A stretch of 64,000 nucleotides of DNA. Origin: Streptomyces sp. NBC_01669 (GTDB lineage: Bacteria; Actinomycetota; Actinomycetes; Streptomycetales; Streptomycetaceae). Numbering within the stretch: the first letter of the stretch is position 1; every line of letters starts with the position of its first letter. The position numbers and the translations under genes are program-made. The stretch lies in assembly GCF_026339735.1 (NCBI RefSeq), contig NZ_JAPEQG010000001.1:2046001-2110000 (forward strand), given 5' to 3'. The notes below the pieces were generated by a model. The model was not told where the DNA came from. It made no database searches and saw nothing but the letters and a program-made list of their open reading frames with translations. Shown piece after piece: positions 25,821 through 34,452 of the stretch.

Positions 25821-26987
25821 TTAGGCACGGCGCATCACCGAGGTCCTGGTGGGACGGTTCTCACGGACGATCCGGCCCTTCTCGCGTCGGGGCCGCCCCT
25901 CCTCGTACTTACGGAACGCCGCCCAGCAGACCAGCAGCGCCACGGCGAACACCGGCAGCCACGCCAGACGGGCGAACACCCATCCCGAATCCCTGGGCAC
26001 CGTGTGCAGTCCGGGCAGCGCCTCTCCCGCGAGCAGGCCGATGGCGGTGACCGCCATCATCGCGGTCTGGTGCCAGAGGAATATCGTCATCGCGGAGAGG
26101 TTGACCAGCGCCACCGCCGCCCAGGCCGCAGGGCGGCGCAGGACCCGCCGCAGCGGGCCGAGCAGCAGCCGGGCCGCGCCGCACTGGGCGAGACCGAAGG
26201 CGACGGCCGCGAGGGTGGGTGGGTCGAGGTTGGAGATCCTGCTGCCCGGCACCCCGACCATGGACGCGGGGTAGCCGGCCCACAGGACGAGTCCGGCGGT
26301 GGCGATGGCCCCGACGAGCAGCAGCGCCCATCCGGTCGCCCGGCTCTGCAGGCCGCCGCGGGCCCAGGTCGTGCCCAGGCAGTAGGGGACCAGCCAGCCG
26401 GCCGCCACATTGATCCAGCCGAGCCAGGTGGGTCCGCCCAGTCCGAACCGGATCAGGTCGACATGGAGCACCACGGCGAGCGGCCAGAGCGGATGGAGCC
26501 TGGAGACCAGTGGGGTGACCGCGGTCAGCGCCGCGAAGACGAGCAGGAACCAGAGCGGCGACAGCACCAGCTTGAGCAATGCGTGCACGGTCTCCGTGCC
26601 CACCCCGGAGGCGAGCAGCGTGCCCGCGATCACGGTCCACACCACCAGCACGGCGGCGACCGGCCGGAACAGCCGGAGCATCCGGGCGCCGAGCCACTGC
26701 CCGTACCTGGTGCCGCGGGCGCGGGCGGAGGCGTAGCTCTTCGCCGCCACCTGTCCGCCGACGAGGAAGAAGACCGCGAGGGTCTGGAACAGCCAGGAGA
26801 CCGGGATCAGTTCGGGCATGTGCTGGAGGGGGCTGGCGGCGCGCACCGTGCCGGTGTCGGCGATCAGGGCGGTGACCAGCCAGTGGCCGAGCACCACGCC
26901 CAGGATGGCGAGGGCGCGCAGGGCGTCGACTGCCCGGTCGCGGCCGGGCGGGGTGGCTGCGTCGATCCGCCGGACGAGTTCACGCAT
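25821..26987 (-). CDS. acyltransferase family 3 membrane protein
   Basis: 388 residues with about ten hydrophobic helices. The N-terminus carries the acyltransferase-3 signature RDRAVDALRALAILGVVLGHW, whose His in the GHW helix is the likely catalytic residue. A basic cytoplasmic tail (PRREKGRIVREN) ends the protein. Members O-acylate sugars, lipids or secreted metabolites at the membrane. Its start lies inside the end of the upstream DUF1023 hydrolase gene (8-bp overlap), so the two are translationally coupled and may act on the same product. The acceptor is unknown. Confidence 0.88.
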   Translation of the reverse strand: MRELVRRIDAATPPGRDRAVDALRALAILGVVLGHWLVTALIADTGTVRAASPLQHMPELIPVSWLFQTLAVFFLVGGQVAAKSYASARARGTRYGQWLGARMLRLFRPVAAVLVVWTVIAGTLLASGVGTETVHALLKLVLSPLWFLLVFAALTAVTPLVSRLHPLWPLAVVLHVDLIRFGLGGPTWLGWINVAAGWLVPYCLGTTWARGGLQSRATGWALLLVGAIATAGLVLWAGYPASMVGVPGSRISNLDPPTLAAVAFGLAQCGAARLLLGPLRRVLRRPAAWAAVALVNLSAMTIFLWHQTAMMAVTAIGLLAGEALPGLHTVPRDSGWVFARLAWLPVFAVALLVCWAAFRKYEEGRPRREKGRIVRENRPTRTSVMRRA

Positions 26988-27981
26988 GACGGCCCTCCTC
27001 GGCAGGGGTCCGGCCGGAGACGATCCGGGCGAGGTTCTTCAGGGATAAGGAGCCGGGCTTCAGGTAGTCGCTGTGGCCGCCGTCGCCCGCCGCGAAGTGC
27101 CGGGCACCGAACTCGGGCGAGACCGGGTCCGTCCCGAACCCGAAGGTGACGAAGGGAAGTCGGAGCCGTGCGTGCGGTACGTGGCCGATCCAGTCGCTGC
27201 CGCCCCGGCCCGCCCAGACGGTGGCCGGGGTGTGCAGCGCTGCGACGCTGTGCGCGCCGGTGCCGGGACTGCCGTACAGGACGATGTCCGAGACCTTCAG
27301 ATCGGACGCGGCCTCGGCGCAGACGACGGAGCCGTAGGAGTGACAGAGCAGCGTGATCCGGGCGGACGGCTTGGACCTCTTCAACTCGTTCAGGAATGCG
27401 CGCAGTTCGGGGGCGGCATGCTCGGCCAGGCCGGGGGTCACCGCTTCCGGGCTCACCGTGGCCGGCGTTGCGTACCCGAGCCAGCCGATGACTGCCGATC
27501 CGTCGCCGAGCTCCCGCTGGAGCGCGACACCGCCGGCCCGCAACCGCCAGTACTTGTCGAGACCGATGCCCGCACCCGGGACCAGCACCGCGATCCGGCG
27601 TGCCGTGGACAGATCACCGAAGACCTCGACGCTGCGTCCACCGTCGCGGCCGTCGAAGAAGAGGAAGTGGCGTTCCGGGTCGGCCAGTTCGCGCAGCGCG
27701 GCGGCCCGCTTCCGGTCGCCGTGGCCGGTGGCCATCCGTTCGGCCGCCTGGATGGAGCCTCGGTTGACGGCATATCGCACGGCCAGGGCGGCGGGGGTCG
27801 CACGCAGCGGGGCGAGGGCGGCGGGGGCGGGCGCCGGGACCGCGGAGGGGCGTGCCGCACCCGAGACGGGCACGGCGACCGCGGCGATGACGAGGGCGGC
27901 GAGGAGGGTACGGGCGCCGCGCGGGCGGCTCGTGAAGAGACGGCGCGTGCGCGGGCGGCTCCTGGGCTGGCGGGGCACCAT
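26980..27981 (-). CDS. exported DUF1023-type alpha/beta hydrolase
   Basis: 333 residues. A long arginine-rich n-region and hydrophobic stretch (LLAALVIAAVAVPVSGA) form a signal peptide or anchor. The hydrolase part has the DUF1023 features: PGAGIG oxyanion region, nucleophile elbow CHSYGS (usually GHSYGS; Cys replaces Gly here) and the C-terminal FGTDPVSPEFGARHF segment. An extracytoplasmic esterase or lipase-like role is likely; the substrate is unknown. It is first of a two-gene unit with the membrane acyltransferase. The SD is weak (GGAAGG about 11 nt away). Confidence 0.85.
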   Translation of the reverse strand: MVPRQPRSRPRTRRLFTSRPRGARTLLAALVIAAVAVPVSGAARPSAVPAPAPAALAPLRATPAALAVRYAVNRGSIQAAERMATGHGDRKRAAALRELADPERHFLFFDGRDGGRSVEVFGDLSTARRIAVLVPGAGIGLDKYWRLRAGGVALQRELGDGSAVIGWLGYATPATVSPEAVTPGLAEHAAPELRAFLNELKRSKPSARITLLCHSYGSVVCAEAASDLKVSDIVLYGSPGTGAHSVAALHTPATVWAGRGGSDWIGHVPHARLRLPFVTFGFGTDPVSPEFGARHFAAGDGGHSDYLKPGSLSLKNLARIVSGRTPAEEGRHA

Positions 27982-28141
27982 AGGTGGATGGTCCTTCCGT
28001 ACCGGATGTCCGTCGTGCTTCCGGTACAGAAGCTAGGGAGCAGACCGCGTGGTCGGCGTCCACCCGTGGAGGGCACCTTCCGCGTAGCTCTCAAGTACTA
28101 CGGGTAGGGGCGTCGGCCGGGTTCGCCCCGGCCAGGACGGG

Positions 28142-28186
28142 CAGGTGGGGGCGGATCACCGGGTTCCGGTGATCCGCCCCCACCTG
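28142..28186. terminator. very strong terminator downstream of gcl
   Basis: Perfect 21-bp stem (28142-28162 with 28166-28186) and a 3-nt loop, 25 bp past the gcl stop and upstream of the hydrolase gene. Confidence 0.92.
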
Positions 28187-28210
28187 GGAGACATACCGAG
28201 GAGTGGTGCG

Positions 28211-29995
28211 TCAGCTCGCCACGAACGGGCGGATCGCCGTCGGGGCATGGCCCGGCTCGGTGGCGATGTCCTCCCACTCGTTCACGGCGTCGATCCCGGC
28301 GCCGCTCATCGAGATGTTGGTGATGCGCTCCAGGATCGCCTCGACGACCACCGGGACGCGGAACTCGGCGGCCAACTTCTTGGCCTCCTCGAACGCGGGC
28401 AGAAGCTTGTCCGGCTCGGTGACCCGGATCGCCTTGCAGCCCAGCCCCTCCACGACCTTGACATGGTCGACGCCGTAGACACCCAGCTCCGGGGAGTTGA
28501 TGTTCTCGAACTCCAGGTTGACCTGGAAGTTGATGTCCAGGTTGCGCTGTGCCTGGCGGATCAGCCCCAGGTAGGAATTGTTCACCAGGACATGGACGTA
28601 CGGGATGTTGTGCTGCGCGCCGACCGCCAGTTCCTCCAGCATGAACTGGAAGTCGTAGTCCCCGGAGAGCGCGACGACCTGGCCCTCGGGGTCGGCGGTG
28701 GCGACACCCAGCGCGGCGGGGATGGTCCAGCCGAGCGGGCCGGCCTGGCCGCAGTTGATCCAGTGGCGCGGCCGGTAGACGTGCAGCATCTGCGCGCCGG
28801 CGATCTGGGAGAGGCCGATCGTGGTGACGTAGCGGGTCTCCGGTCCGAAGGCCCGGTTCATCTCCTCGTACACCCGCTGCGGCTTCAGCGGCACTTGGTC
28901 GAAGTGGGTGCGGCGCTGCAGCTTCGCCCTGCGCTCCTGGGTGGAGGCGGCCCAGGCGCTGCGGTCCGGCAGCCTGCCCGCGGCCTTGAGCTCCTTGGCC
29001 ACCTCGACAAAGAGTTCCAGCGCGGCCCTGGCGTCCGAGGCGATACCGAGGTCCGGCGGGAAGATCTTGCCGAGCTGGGTGGGCTCGATGTCGACGTGGA
29101 CGAACTTCCGGCCCTTGGTGTAGACGGCCAGGTCGCCGGTGTGGCGGTTGGCCCAGCGGTTGCCTATGCCGAGGACGAAGTCCGACTCCAGGAAGTTCGC
29201 GTTGCCGTAGCGGTGCGAGGTCTGGAGGCCGACCATCCCGGCGTTGAGCTCGTGGTCGTCGGCGAGGATGCCCCAGCCCATCAGCGTCGGGATGACCGGG
29301 GTACCGGTCAGCTCGGCGAACTCGACGAGGAGTTCGCAGGCGTCGGCGTTGATGATGCCGCCACCGGCGACGATCACCGGGCGCTCGGCGGCGAGCAGGA
29401 AATCGATCGCCTTCTCGATCTGGGCGCGGGACGCGGCCGGCTTGTAGACGGGCAGCGGCTGGTACGTCTCCGGGTCGAACTCGATCTCGGTCAGCTGGAC
29501 GTCGATGGGCAGGTCGATGAGGACCGGACCCGGGCGGCCCGAGCGCATCAGGTGGAAGGCCTGCTGGAAGACGCCGGGCACCTGCGCGGCCTCCAGGACG
29601 GTCGTCGCGGCCTTGGTCACCGGCTTGGCGATCGACGCGATGTCGACGGCCTGGAAGTCCTCCTTGTGGAGCTTGGCCACCGGCGCCTGGCCGGTGATGC
29701 AGAGAATCGGGATGGAGTCGGCGATCGCCGAGTAGAGCCCGGTGATCATGTCCGTGCCGGCGGGTCCCGACGTACCGATGCAGACGCCGATGTTGCCGGC
29801 CCTGCTCCGGGTGTAGCCCTCGGCCATGTGGGACGCGCCCTCGACATGGCGGGCCAGGGTGTGGTCGATGCCACCACCGGCCTTGAGCGCCGCATAGAAG
29901 GGGTTGATCGCCGCTCCCGGCACGCCGAACGCGTGGCTGACGCCTTCCAGCTTGAGGATCTCAACTGCCGCTCGGGCAGCGGTCATTCGAGGCAT
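28211..29995 (-). CDS. gcl: glyoxylate carboligase (tartronate semialdehyde synthase)
   Basis: 594 residues, matching the about 593-residue enterobacterial enzyme. The ThDP-enzyme architecture is complete: N-terminal Pyr domain ([18 protein letters not shown]), where the usual catalytic Glu position is replaced as in Gcl; central domain with GGGIINADA; and C-terminal PP domain with the ThDP motif [14 protein letters not shown] through NNSYLGLI. It condenses two glyoxylates to tartronate semialdehyde and CO2. The start at 29995 has AGGAG 8 nt upstream. Its promoter carries the same paired operators as hyi, so carboligase, isomerase and reductase should respond together. Confidence 0.96.
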   Translation of the reverse strand: MPRMTAARAAVEILKLEGVSHAFGVPGAAINPFYAALKAGGGIDHTLARHVEGASHMAEGYTRSRAGNIGVCIGTSGPAGTDMITGLYSAIADSIPILCITGQAPVAKLHKEDFQAVDIASIAKPVTKAATTVLEAAQVPGVFQQAFHLMRSGRPGPVLIDLPIDVQLTEIEFDPETYQPLPVYKPAASRAQIEKAIDFLLAAERPVIVAGGGIINADACELLVEFAELTGTPVIPTLMGWGILADDHELNAGMVGLQTSHRYGNANFLESDFVLGIGNRWANRHTGDLAVYTKGRKFVHVDIEPTQLGKIFPPDLGIASDARAALELFVEVAKELKAAGRLPDRSAWAASTQERRAKLQRRTHFDQVPLKPQRVYEEMNRAFGPETRYVTTIGLSQIAGAQMLHVYRPRHWINCGQAGPLGWTIPAALGVATADPEGQVVALSGDYDFQFMLEELAVGAQHNIPYVHVLVNNSYLGLIRQAQRNLDINFQVNLEFENINSPELGVYGVDHVKVVEGLGCKAIRVTEPDKLLPAFEEAKKLAAEFRVPVVVEAILERITNISMSGAGIDAVNEWEDIATEPGHAPTAIRPFVAS

Positions 29996-30056
29996 TTGAG
30001 TACTCCTGCTCGGACCTGGTGGAGTCGGGCTCTGTCGCGCCACCTGAGAGCGCCAA

Positions 30057-30123
30057 TTCCGTATTACGGAAGTTCATTTCTGCTATACGGAAGCAATCTA
30101 AGCGGCCGTCGGTCGGCCGTCAA
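30057..30123 (-). promoter_or_regulatory. gcl promoter with paired TTCCG-N5-CGGAA operators
   Basis: Minus-strand -35 TTGACG (30118-30123), 17-nt spacer, -10 TAGATT (30095-30100). Immediately downstream lie an imperfect operator (30078-30092) and a perfect one (30057-30071), again 21 bp apart and in the same order as at hyi. Confidence 0.8.
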
Positions 30124-30307
30124 GAGAGGGCGCCGGGCCCGCTGCCACGCGGTGCCGGAACAGCCGCGAATCCTCCAAGTCACTCCCCCACGCCCCACTC
30201 GTGGTGGAGCATGAGGGCACGGGGCGCGGTCGGACGGTGACGGCCACGGAGCGCCGACGCGCCCGAAGACAGGCACCGGGGCGCGGCAGCGGTGCCGGAG
30301 GGAGGCC

Positions 30308-31024
30308 ATGGTGGAGCCCGTGCCGGTACGCTGCCCGGCCTGCCGCCGCGAGCACGCGTACCTCACACCGGTCTACCCGTGCCCGTGCGGGTCCCCCACC
30401 GCCGCCCCGATGCTGCGCGGCGCCGCGCCCGAGCCGATCACGCACCGCACCTGGAACGACGACTGGGTGACCGTGCGCTGCCGCGCCTGCGGACGCCATG
30501 ACCAGTGGCCGCAGCCGGAGCTGTGCTGCCCGTGCGGGACGGTGCTGCGGATCCCGGTCGGACCGGTCACGGCGGCCGGCGCCGACCCTGCGGACGGAGT
30601 CCGGCCGTCTCACATCCCGCTGCCGCGCACGGCGCCCGCCCCCCGCCCGTCGTTCCGACCGATGACGATCCGCACCGGCCGCGACGCGGTCACGGCCGCC
30701 GCGATGTATCTGCGGTGGCTGGGCTACCGCGACGTCGTCATTCCGGCGGAGCGGCCCTCGTCGCGGATCGATCTGCGCGCCGCCGGACTGATCGCCCAGG
30801 TCGACTCGACCACCCGGCCGAGCACCCTGCGCGACGTCGAATGTCTCTGGCTGAACGCCCTCAACACATCGGTGACCAGCGTCTTCTTCTCGCTGGCGGG
30901 GTATGGGCAGGACGCCGGGGCGCGCGCCGACGGGCTCGGTATCCCGCTCTTCGTGATGGACCTCACCGGGACCCCGCAGCCGGTGAACGGTCCGGCGGAC
31001 GAGCTGCTCTCCACAGGGGCCTGA
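30308..31024 (+). CDS. zinc-ribbon protein with Mrr/restriction-endonuclease-like C-terminal domain
   Basis: 238 residues. The N-terminal 80 hold four Cys-pair clusters (CPAC, CPC, CRAC, CCPC), likely two zinc ribbons. After a proline-rich linker, the C-terminal 120 residues resemble an Mrr-like PD-(D/E)xK fold: AAMYLRWLGYRDV, then SSRIDLRAAGLIAQVDS, then [27 protein letters not shown]. The Asp and Gln of the nuclease motif are present, but the Lys of the usual QxK is Asp, so catalysis may be lost. GGAGGGAGG precedes ATG. No modification or helicase genes are nearby. A nucleic-acid-binding role is inferred. Confidence 0.6.
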   Translation: MVEPVPVRCPACRREHAYLTPVYPCPCGSPTAAPMLRGAAPEPITHRTWNDDWVTVRCRACGRHDQWPQPELCCPCGTVLRIPVGPVTAAGADPADGVRPSHIPLPRTAPAPRPSFRPMTIRTGRDAVTAAAMYLRWLGYRDVVIPAERPSSRIDLRAAGLIAQVDSTTRPSTLRDVECLWLNALNTSVTSVFFSLAGYGQDAGARADGLGIPLFVMDLTGTPQPVNGPADELLSTGA

Positions 31025-31183
31025 GGGTGTCCGCACAAGAGCGCCGTCCGCCCGCAGGAAGGGGCCGCGGCGACCGGCGCGGCACATCGCAGGGCGCCGG
31101 AGCATCCTGACAGCGGAGGGGTTCGGGCGTTGCGGCAGTGATCAAGGCATCTGGAGCACGGTGCTGCGGACACGGCGGCCGGG

Positions 31184-32299
31184 TCAAAGCTGCACGATGA
31201 CCAGGGCGGTGTCGTCGGTGACGCCGCCGAGCGGGAGCAGGTCGGCCAGCAGGGCGTCCGCGAGGGTTTCGGGGTCGGCTGTCCGGTGGCTCGCCAGGGA
31301 GCGGGCGAGCCGTGCGAGACCGGTGTCGATGTCTTCGCGGCGGCGCTCGATCAGGCCGTCGGTGTACAGCGCGAGGACGGACCCCTCCGTGAAGGGCACG
31401 GTGGCCTGTGGCCGGGGGGCGGGTTCGGGGCGGGCGCCGAGCGGGGGGTCGGTGGCCTGGTCCAGGAACTCGACGGTTCCGTCCTCGTGCAGGAGGACCG
31501 GCGGAGGGTGGCCCGCGCTGCTGTAGGTGATGGTGTGGGTGTTCCAGTCGATGAACGTGTTCGCCACAGTGGTGTTCTCGGCGCCGTCGACCGAGCGGGC
31601 GTACAGCCCGAGGACTTCCAGCGCACGGGCGGGGCCTTCGGTGACACGGGAGGCGGCGCTGAGCGCGCTGCGCAGTTGCCCCATGACCTGAGCCGCAGAC
31701 AGGCCGTGGCCGACGACGTCGCCGACGGCGACCGCGATGCGGTCGCCGGGCAGTTCGACCAGGTCGTACCAGTCACCGCACACGTCCAGCGCGTCGACGG
31801 CGGGCCGGTAGCGTGCGGCCGCCGAGTGGCGCCCGACCGGGCGGAGAGCGGGCAGCATCGCCTCCTGCAGGCTCAGCGCGACCACGCGGGCGCGGATGAG
31901 CTCGGTGACGTCCTCCACACGGTGCATCAGCAGCGACACCCGCCCGTCCGAACCGAAGACGGGAATGTTGATCATGGTCAAGTAGCGCTCGCCCGACACC
32001 CAGGGCCGGTCGGGATCCTCCATGTCGTAGCGCTGCACCTCCATGGTGTCGCGCTCACCGGTTTCCGTCACCCGACGTAGTGACGCCTCGATGTTGCGCA
32101 CCACGGCCGCGCCGGGGTCGTTCGGGCTGTGGGCAAAATCGTCGCGCATGTCGCAACCGATGACTTGGCTGCGAGTGCGGCCCAGCACGCGCAAAAACTC
32201 TTCGTTGACGTCCGCGTAGACCAGCTGCGGGGTCAGCAGCGCCACCGCACCGGGCAGGGCCTGGAACACCGCTGCGTAATCGATCTCCGGTTCCGTCAC
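31184..32299 (-). CDS. PAS-domain PP2C-type (SpoIIE/RsbU) serine phosphatase
   Basis: 371 residues. The N-terminal PAS-like domain (about 5-125: FQALPGAVALLTPQLVYADVNEEFLRVLGR) is followed by a SpoIIE-type phosphatase domain. Metal-binding motifs are GDWYDLVEL, GDVVGHG, LYTDGL and the terminal DDTALVIV. Such enzymes dephosphorylate anti-anti-sigma factors and release sigma-factor control in response to a sensed signal. No anti-sigma or anti-anti-sigma gene is adjacent, so the partner is encoded elsewhere. The start is GTG 32299 with a G-rich SD. Confidence 0.9.
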   Translation of the reverse strand: MTEPEIDYAAVFQALPGAVALLTPQLVYADVNEEFLRVLGRTRSQVIGCDMRDDFAHSPNDPGAAVVRNIEASLRRVTETGERDTMEVQRYDMEDPDRPWVSGERYLTMINIPVFGSDGRVSLLMHRVEDVTELIRARVVALSLQEAMLPALRPVGRHSAAARYRPAVDALDVCGDWYDLVELPGDRIAVAVGDVVGHGLSAAQVMGQLRSALSAASRVTEGPARALEVLGLYARSVDGAENTTVANTFIDWNTHTITYSSAGHPPPVLLHEDGTVEFLDQATDPPLGARPEPAPRPQATVPFTEGSVLALYTDGLIERRREDIDTGLARLARSLASHRTADPETLADALLADLLPLGGVTDDTALVIVQL

Positions 32300-32508
32300 G
32301 TCTGCCCCGCCTCGACGCCGCCGCTGGTGTGTCTTTTCACGATAGGCACGGCAAGCCGAAGCAGCGATACTTCTCTTCCCGTGGGGCTGAGCAGGTCACA
32401 CGGTTGGCCCCGGCGGCTGCCGGCGAGGGCCGGGAGAGCCGGATCGGCAGCCTGGCAGGCACGTCACGGAGGAGCAGCCGGTACGCGGTCGACGCGGCGC
32501 CCCGTCAA

Positions 32509-32538
32509 CCGGTCGCACGGATCGGTCCGTGCGACCGG
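32509..32538 (-). terminator. second terminator downstream of the lectin gene
   Basis: Perfect 13-bp stem (32509-32521 with 32526-32538) and a TCGG tetraloop. Confidence 0.75.
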
Positions 32539-32588
32539 CGGCGTGCCGGATCTTCGCGCTGTGCGTCGTCCGCTGTCCCCGACCGAAC

Positions 32589-32620
32589 GTGGCCGGGTCC
32601 CCGAAGGAGAACCCGGCCAC
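32589..32620 (-). terminator. first terminator downstream of the lectin gene
   Basis: Perfect 10-bp stem (32589-32598 with 32611-32620), 12-nt loop, 38 nt past the stop. Confidence 0.75.
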
Positions 32621-32658
32621 ACGGTGTCAACGTCTGCCCCACGGGTCCCCGCGAGGAC

Positions 32659-33228
32659 TCAGAGGTTGTCGGGTTCCCAGACGGGCAGCCAGACGTCGTT
32701 GGTCGTCCCCTGGGCGGTGCAGTCGTACTGGACGAGGGGGCGTCCGGCGCCTACTCCCCCCGCGACGTTGAGACACATGTCGCTGGACTTGACGACGATC
32801 TGGTAGCCGATGCCCTCGGGTACGAGCCTCCACAGTGCGTTGTCGGAGTTGCTGCAGGTGTACTGGATGACCGGGGTGCCGTTGGCGGTACCGCCTCCGC
32901 TGACGTTGAGGCACTTGCCGCTGCTGACGGACTTGAACCGGTAGTAGCCGCCCGCGACCGCATTCGCTTCCCAGCGCTCGTTGGCCGCAAGGGACCACGG
33001 GTACTGGATGATCGGGACGCCGTTGCCCTGGGCCGCTCCCCGCACGTTGGCGACCTGGCCCGGAGCGGCGGCCAGTCTCAGAGTCAGCTGCTTGGCGACG
33101 ACGGACCGTGGGGCTGCCCCCGCGGGGTCGCTGGCGACGGCCGGGCTGAATGAGCCAGACACCAGCGCGGCACTGGTTGCGACGGCCCCCAGGCCCACAG
33201 CCCACCGCTTGCAAGATTTCACGTTCAT
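32659..33228 (-). CDS. secreted ricin-type beta-trefoil lectin
   Basis: 189 residues. A signal peptide (KRWAVGLGAVATSAALVSGS, cleaved near AVASDP) precedes a single RICIN beta-trefoil domain with repeated Q-x-W-like blocks: NERWEAN, NALWRLV and NDVWLPV, each preceded by GVPIIQY, GTPVIQY or GRPLVQY. Such modules bind carbohydrate; here there is no attached catalytic domain, so it is a stand-alone secreted lectin. ATG 33228 has GGAG only 2 nt away; GTG two codons in has better spacing and may be the real start. An unusual long hairpin lies directly upstream. Confidence 0.88.
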   Translation of the reverse strand: MNVKSCKRWAVGLGAVATSAALVSGSFSPAVASDPAGAAPRSVVAKQLTLRLAAAPGQVANVRGAAQGNGVPIIQYPWSLAANERWEANAVAGGYYRFKSVSSGKCLNVSGGGTANGTPVIQYTCSNSDNALWRLVPEGIGYQIVVKSSDMCLNVAGGVGAGRPLVQYDCTAQGTTNDVWLPVWEPDNL

Positions 33229-33254
33229 TTCTCCGATCCCGCTGCCGCACACGT

Positions 33255-33337
33255 CGACCCCAATGTCGCCATGCGCAACCAGCTCGCTACAGAAGGTAGC
33301 GAGTCGGTTGCATGCGCCACAGATGACATTGGGGTCG
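33255..33337. repeat. 83-bp nested inverted repeat upstream of the lectin gene
   Basis: Outer perfect 13-bp arms (33255-33267 with 33325-33337, CGACCCCAATGTC), a middle GCAACC/GGTTGC pair and an inner 8-bp stem (33283-33290 with 33296-33303) with a 5-nt loop. It starts 27 bp upstream of the lectin start. Confidence 0.7.
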
Positions 33338-33565
33338 CGCGGAAATCGACAAACGCCTCCGCACGCCCCCTCGGTACCAGCAGCATCACCCTTGGCGGCC
33401 GTTTGTCGTGCTTGACCGTCCGTCAGGGAGCCCTACGCGGTCCGGCCCGTCCACGCTGACGCACCACACCCGCGCCCCGGGACCACGCCCGGCCGGCCCC
33501 GGAACCGCGGGCCGGCAATCCGGGGCCCCTGCCTCCGCACCGGCCGCCGACGCCATACTGGCGGC
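33338..33565. other. intergenic, inverted repeat only
   Basis: No gene seen. A further 9-bp inverted pair CGACAAACG (33347-33355 with 33400-33408) encloses 44 bp. Confidence 0.5.
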
Positions 33566-34072
33566 ATGCGCATCCGTCCCGCACGCCGCTCCGATCTCCC
33601 GCTGCTCCAGGACATCGAACGCGCCGCCGGCGAACCGTTCCGCACCCTCGGCATGTCCGCCGTCTCGGACGACGACCCGCCACCCCTCGACCTGCTTGAC
33701 GACTACCGCAGGGCCGGCCGCGCCTGGGTGGCCATCGCATCCGACGACCTCCCCGTCGGCTACCTGATCGCCGACGAGGTCGACGGCGCGGCCCATGTCG
33801 AGCAGGTCTCGGTCCATCCGTCCGCCGCCCGGCGCGGCGTGGGCCGGGCGCTCATCGACCACCTGGCCGGCTGGGCGGGCGACCGGCGGCTCGTGGCCCT
33901 CACCCTGACGACGTTCTCCCATGTCCCGTGGAACGCGCCGTACTACACGCGCCTCGGCTTCCGTACGCTCGCGGAGTCCGAACTCACCGACGGGCTGCGG
34001 AAGATCAGGGCGGAGGAGGCGGAACACGGCCTGGACCGCTGGCCCAGGGTCTGCATGCGACGCGAACTCTGA
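33566..34072 (+). CDS. GNAT-family N-acetyltransferase
   Basis: 168 residues, one GNAT domain. It begins MRIRPARRSDLPLLQDIE. The acetyl-CoA pyrophosphate-binding loop is seen in VEQVSVHPSAARRGVGRALI (the RxGxG motif A), and the motif-B region as WNAPYYTRLGF. It transfers an acetyl group to an unknown small molecule or protein N-terminus. There are no operon partners; the nearest same-strand gene starts 125 bp on. Confidence 0.9.
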   Translation: MRIRPARRSDLPLLQDIERAAGEPFRTLGMSAVSDDDPPPLDLLDDYRRAGRAWVAIASDDLPVGYLIADEVDGAAHVEQVSVHPSAARRGVGRALIDHLAGWAGDRRLVALTLTTFSHVPWNAPYYTRLGFRTLAESELTDGLRKIRAEEAEHGLDRWPRVCMRREL

Positions 34073-34184
34073 CCCGGCGTCAAACCCCCTGACCCCGGAG
34101 CGGAACCGGTCGGCGACAGCGAGTGCAATCGGTCACGTTCGCGCCTGGGGCCACAATTGTTCGGGCTGTGTCAGTGGGCCGCCG

Positions 34185-34190
34185 TAAGAT
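34185..34190 (+). promoter_or_regulatory. -10 box of a leaderless gene
   Basis: TAAGAT ends 7 nt before the ATG at 34198, and no SD sequence is present, as in leaderless Streptomyces transcripts. Confidence 0.65.
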
Positions 34191-34197
34191 AGCGCGC

Positions 34198-34419
34198 ATG
34201 GTCTTAATTCCACGACACTCCTCCTCTTCCGACCCGCTGCACGCCGCACAGCCGACACACCCGTCCGCCGTCGAGGCGAACGAGGCGATCCGTGCGCTGG
34301 TGGACGCGCGAGCCGGGCAGGACTGGTCGTCCGTGGAGTCCGCGGCGTACGAGGTACTGCTCATCGAGTGGGCGGCGGCGACCCGCGGCGCTGCCGGCGA
34401 CATCATCGAAGCCGCCTGA
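34198..34419 (+). CDS. small conserved hypothetical protein
   Basis: 73 residues, MVLIPRHSSSSDP..., then a helical half (EANEAIRALVDARAG, YEVLLIEWAAATR). There are no signal peptide, cysteines or membrane segment. The sequence style is familiar from small Streptomyces hypotheticals, but I cannot give a function. The ATG is chosen because a -10 box lies 7 nt upstream (leaderless). It is convergent with the acyl-CoA synthetase gene, 33 bp away. Confidence 0.65.
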   Translation: MVLIPRHSSSSDPLHAAQPTHPSAVEANEAIRALVDARAGQDWSSVESAAYEVLLIEWAAATRGAAGDIIEAA

Positions 34420-34452
34420 CCGCGCCCCGGGCACCGCCTCCCGCCTCACCGA

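Larger units (their letters stand above)
32300..32658. other. intergenic region with two hairpins only
   Basis: Upstream of the phosphatase gene and downstream of the lectin gene. Apart from the two terminators listed separately, no gene is seen. Confidence 0.6.
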
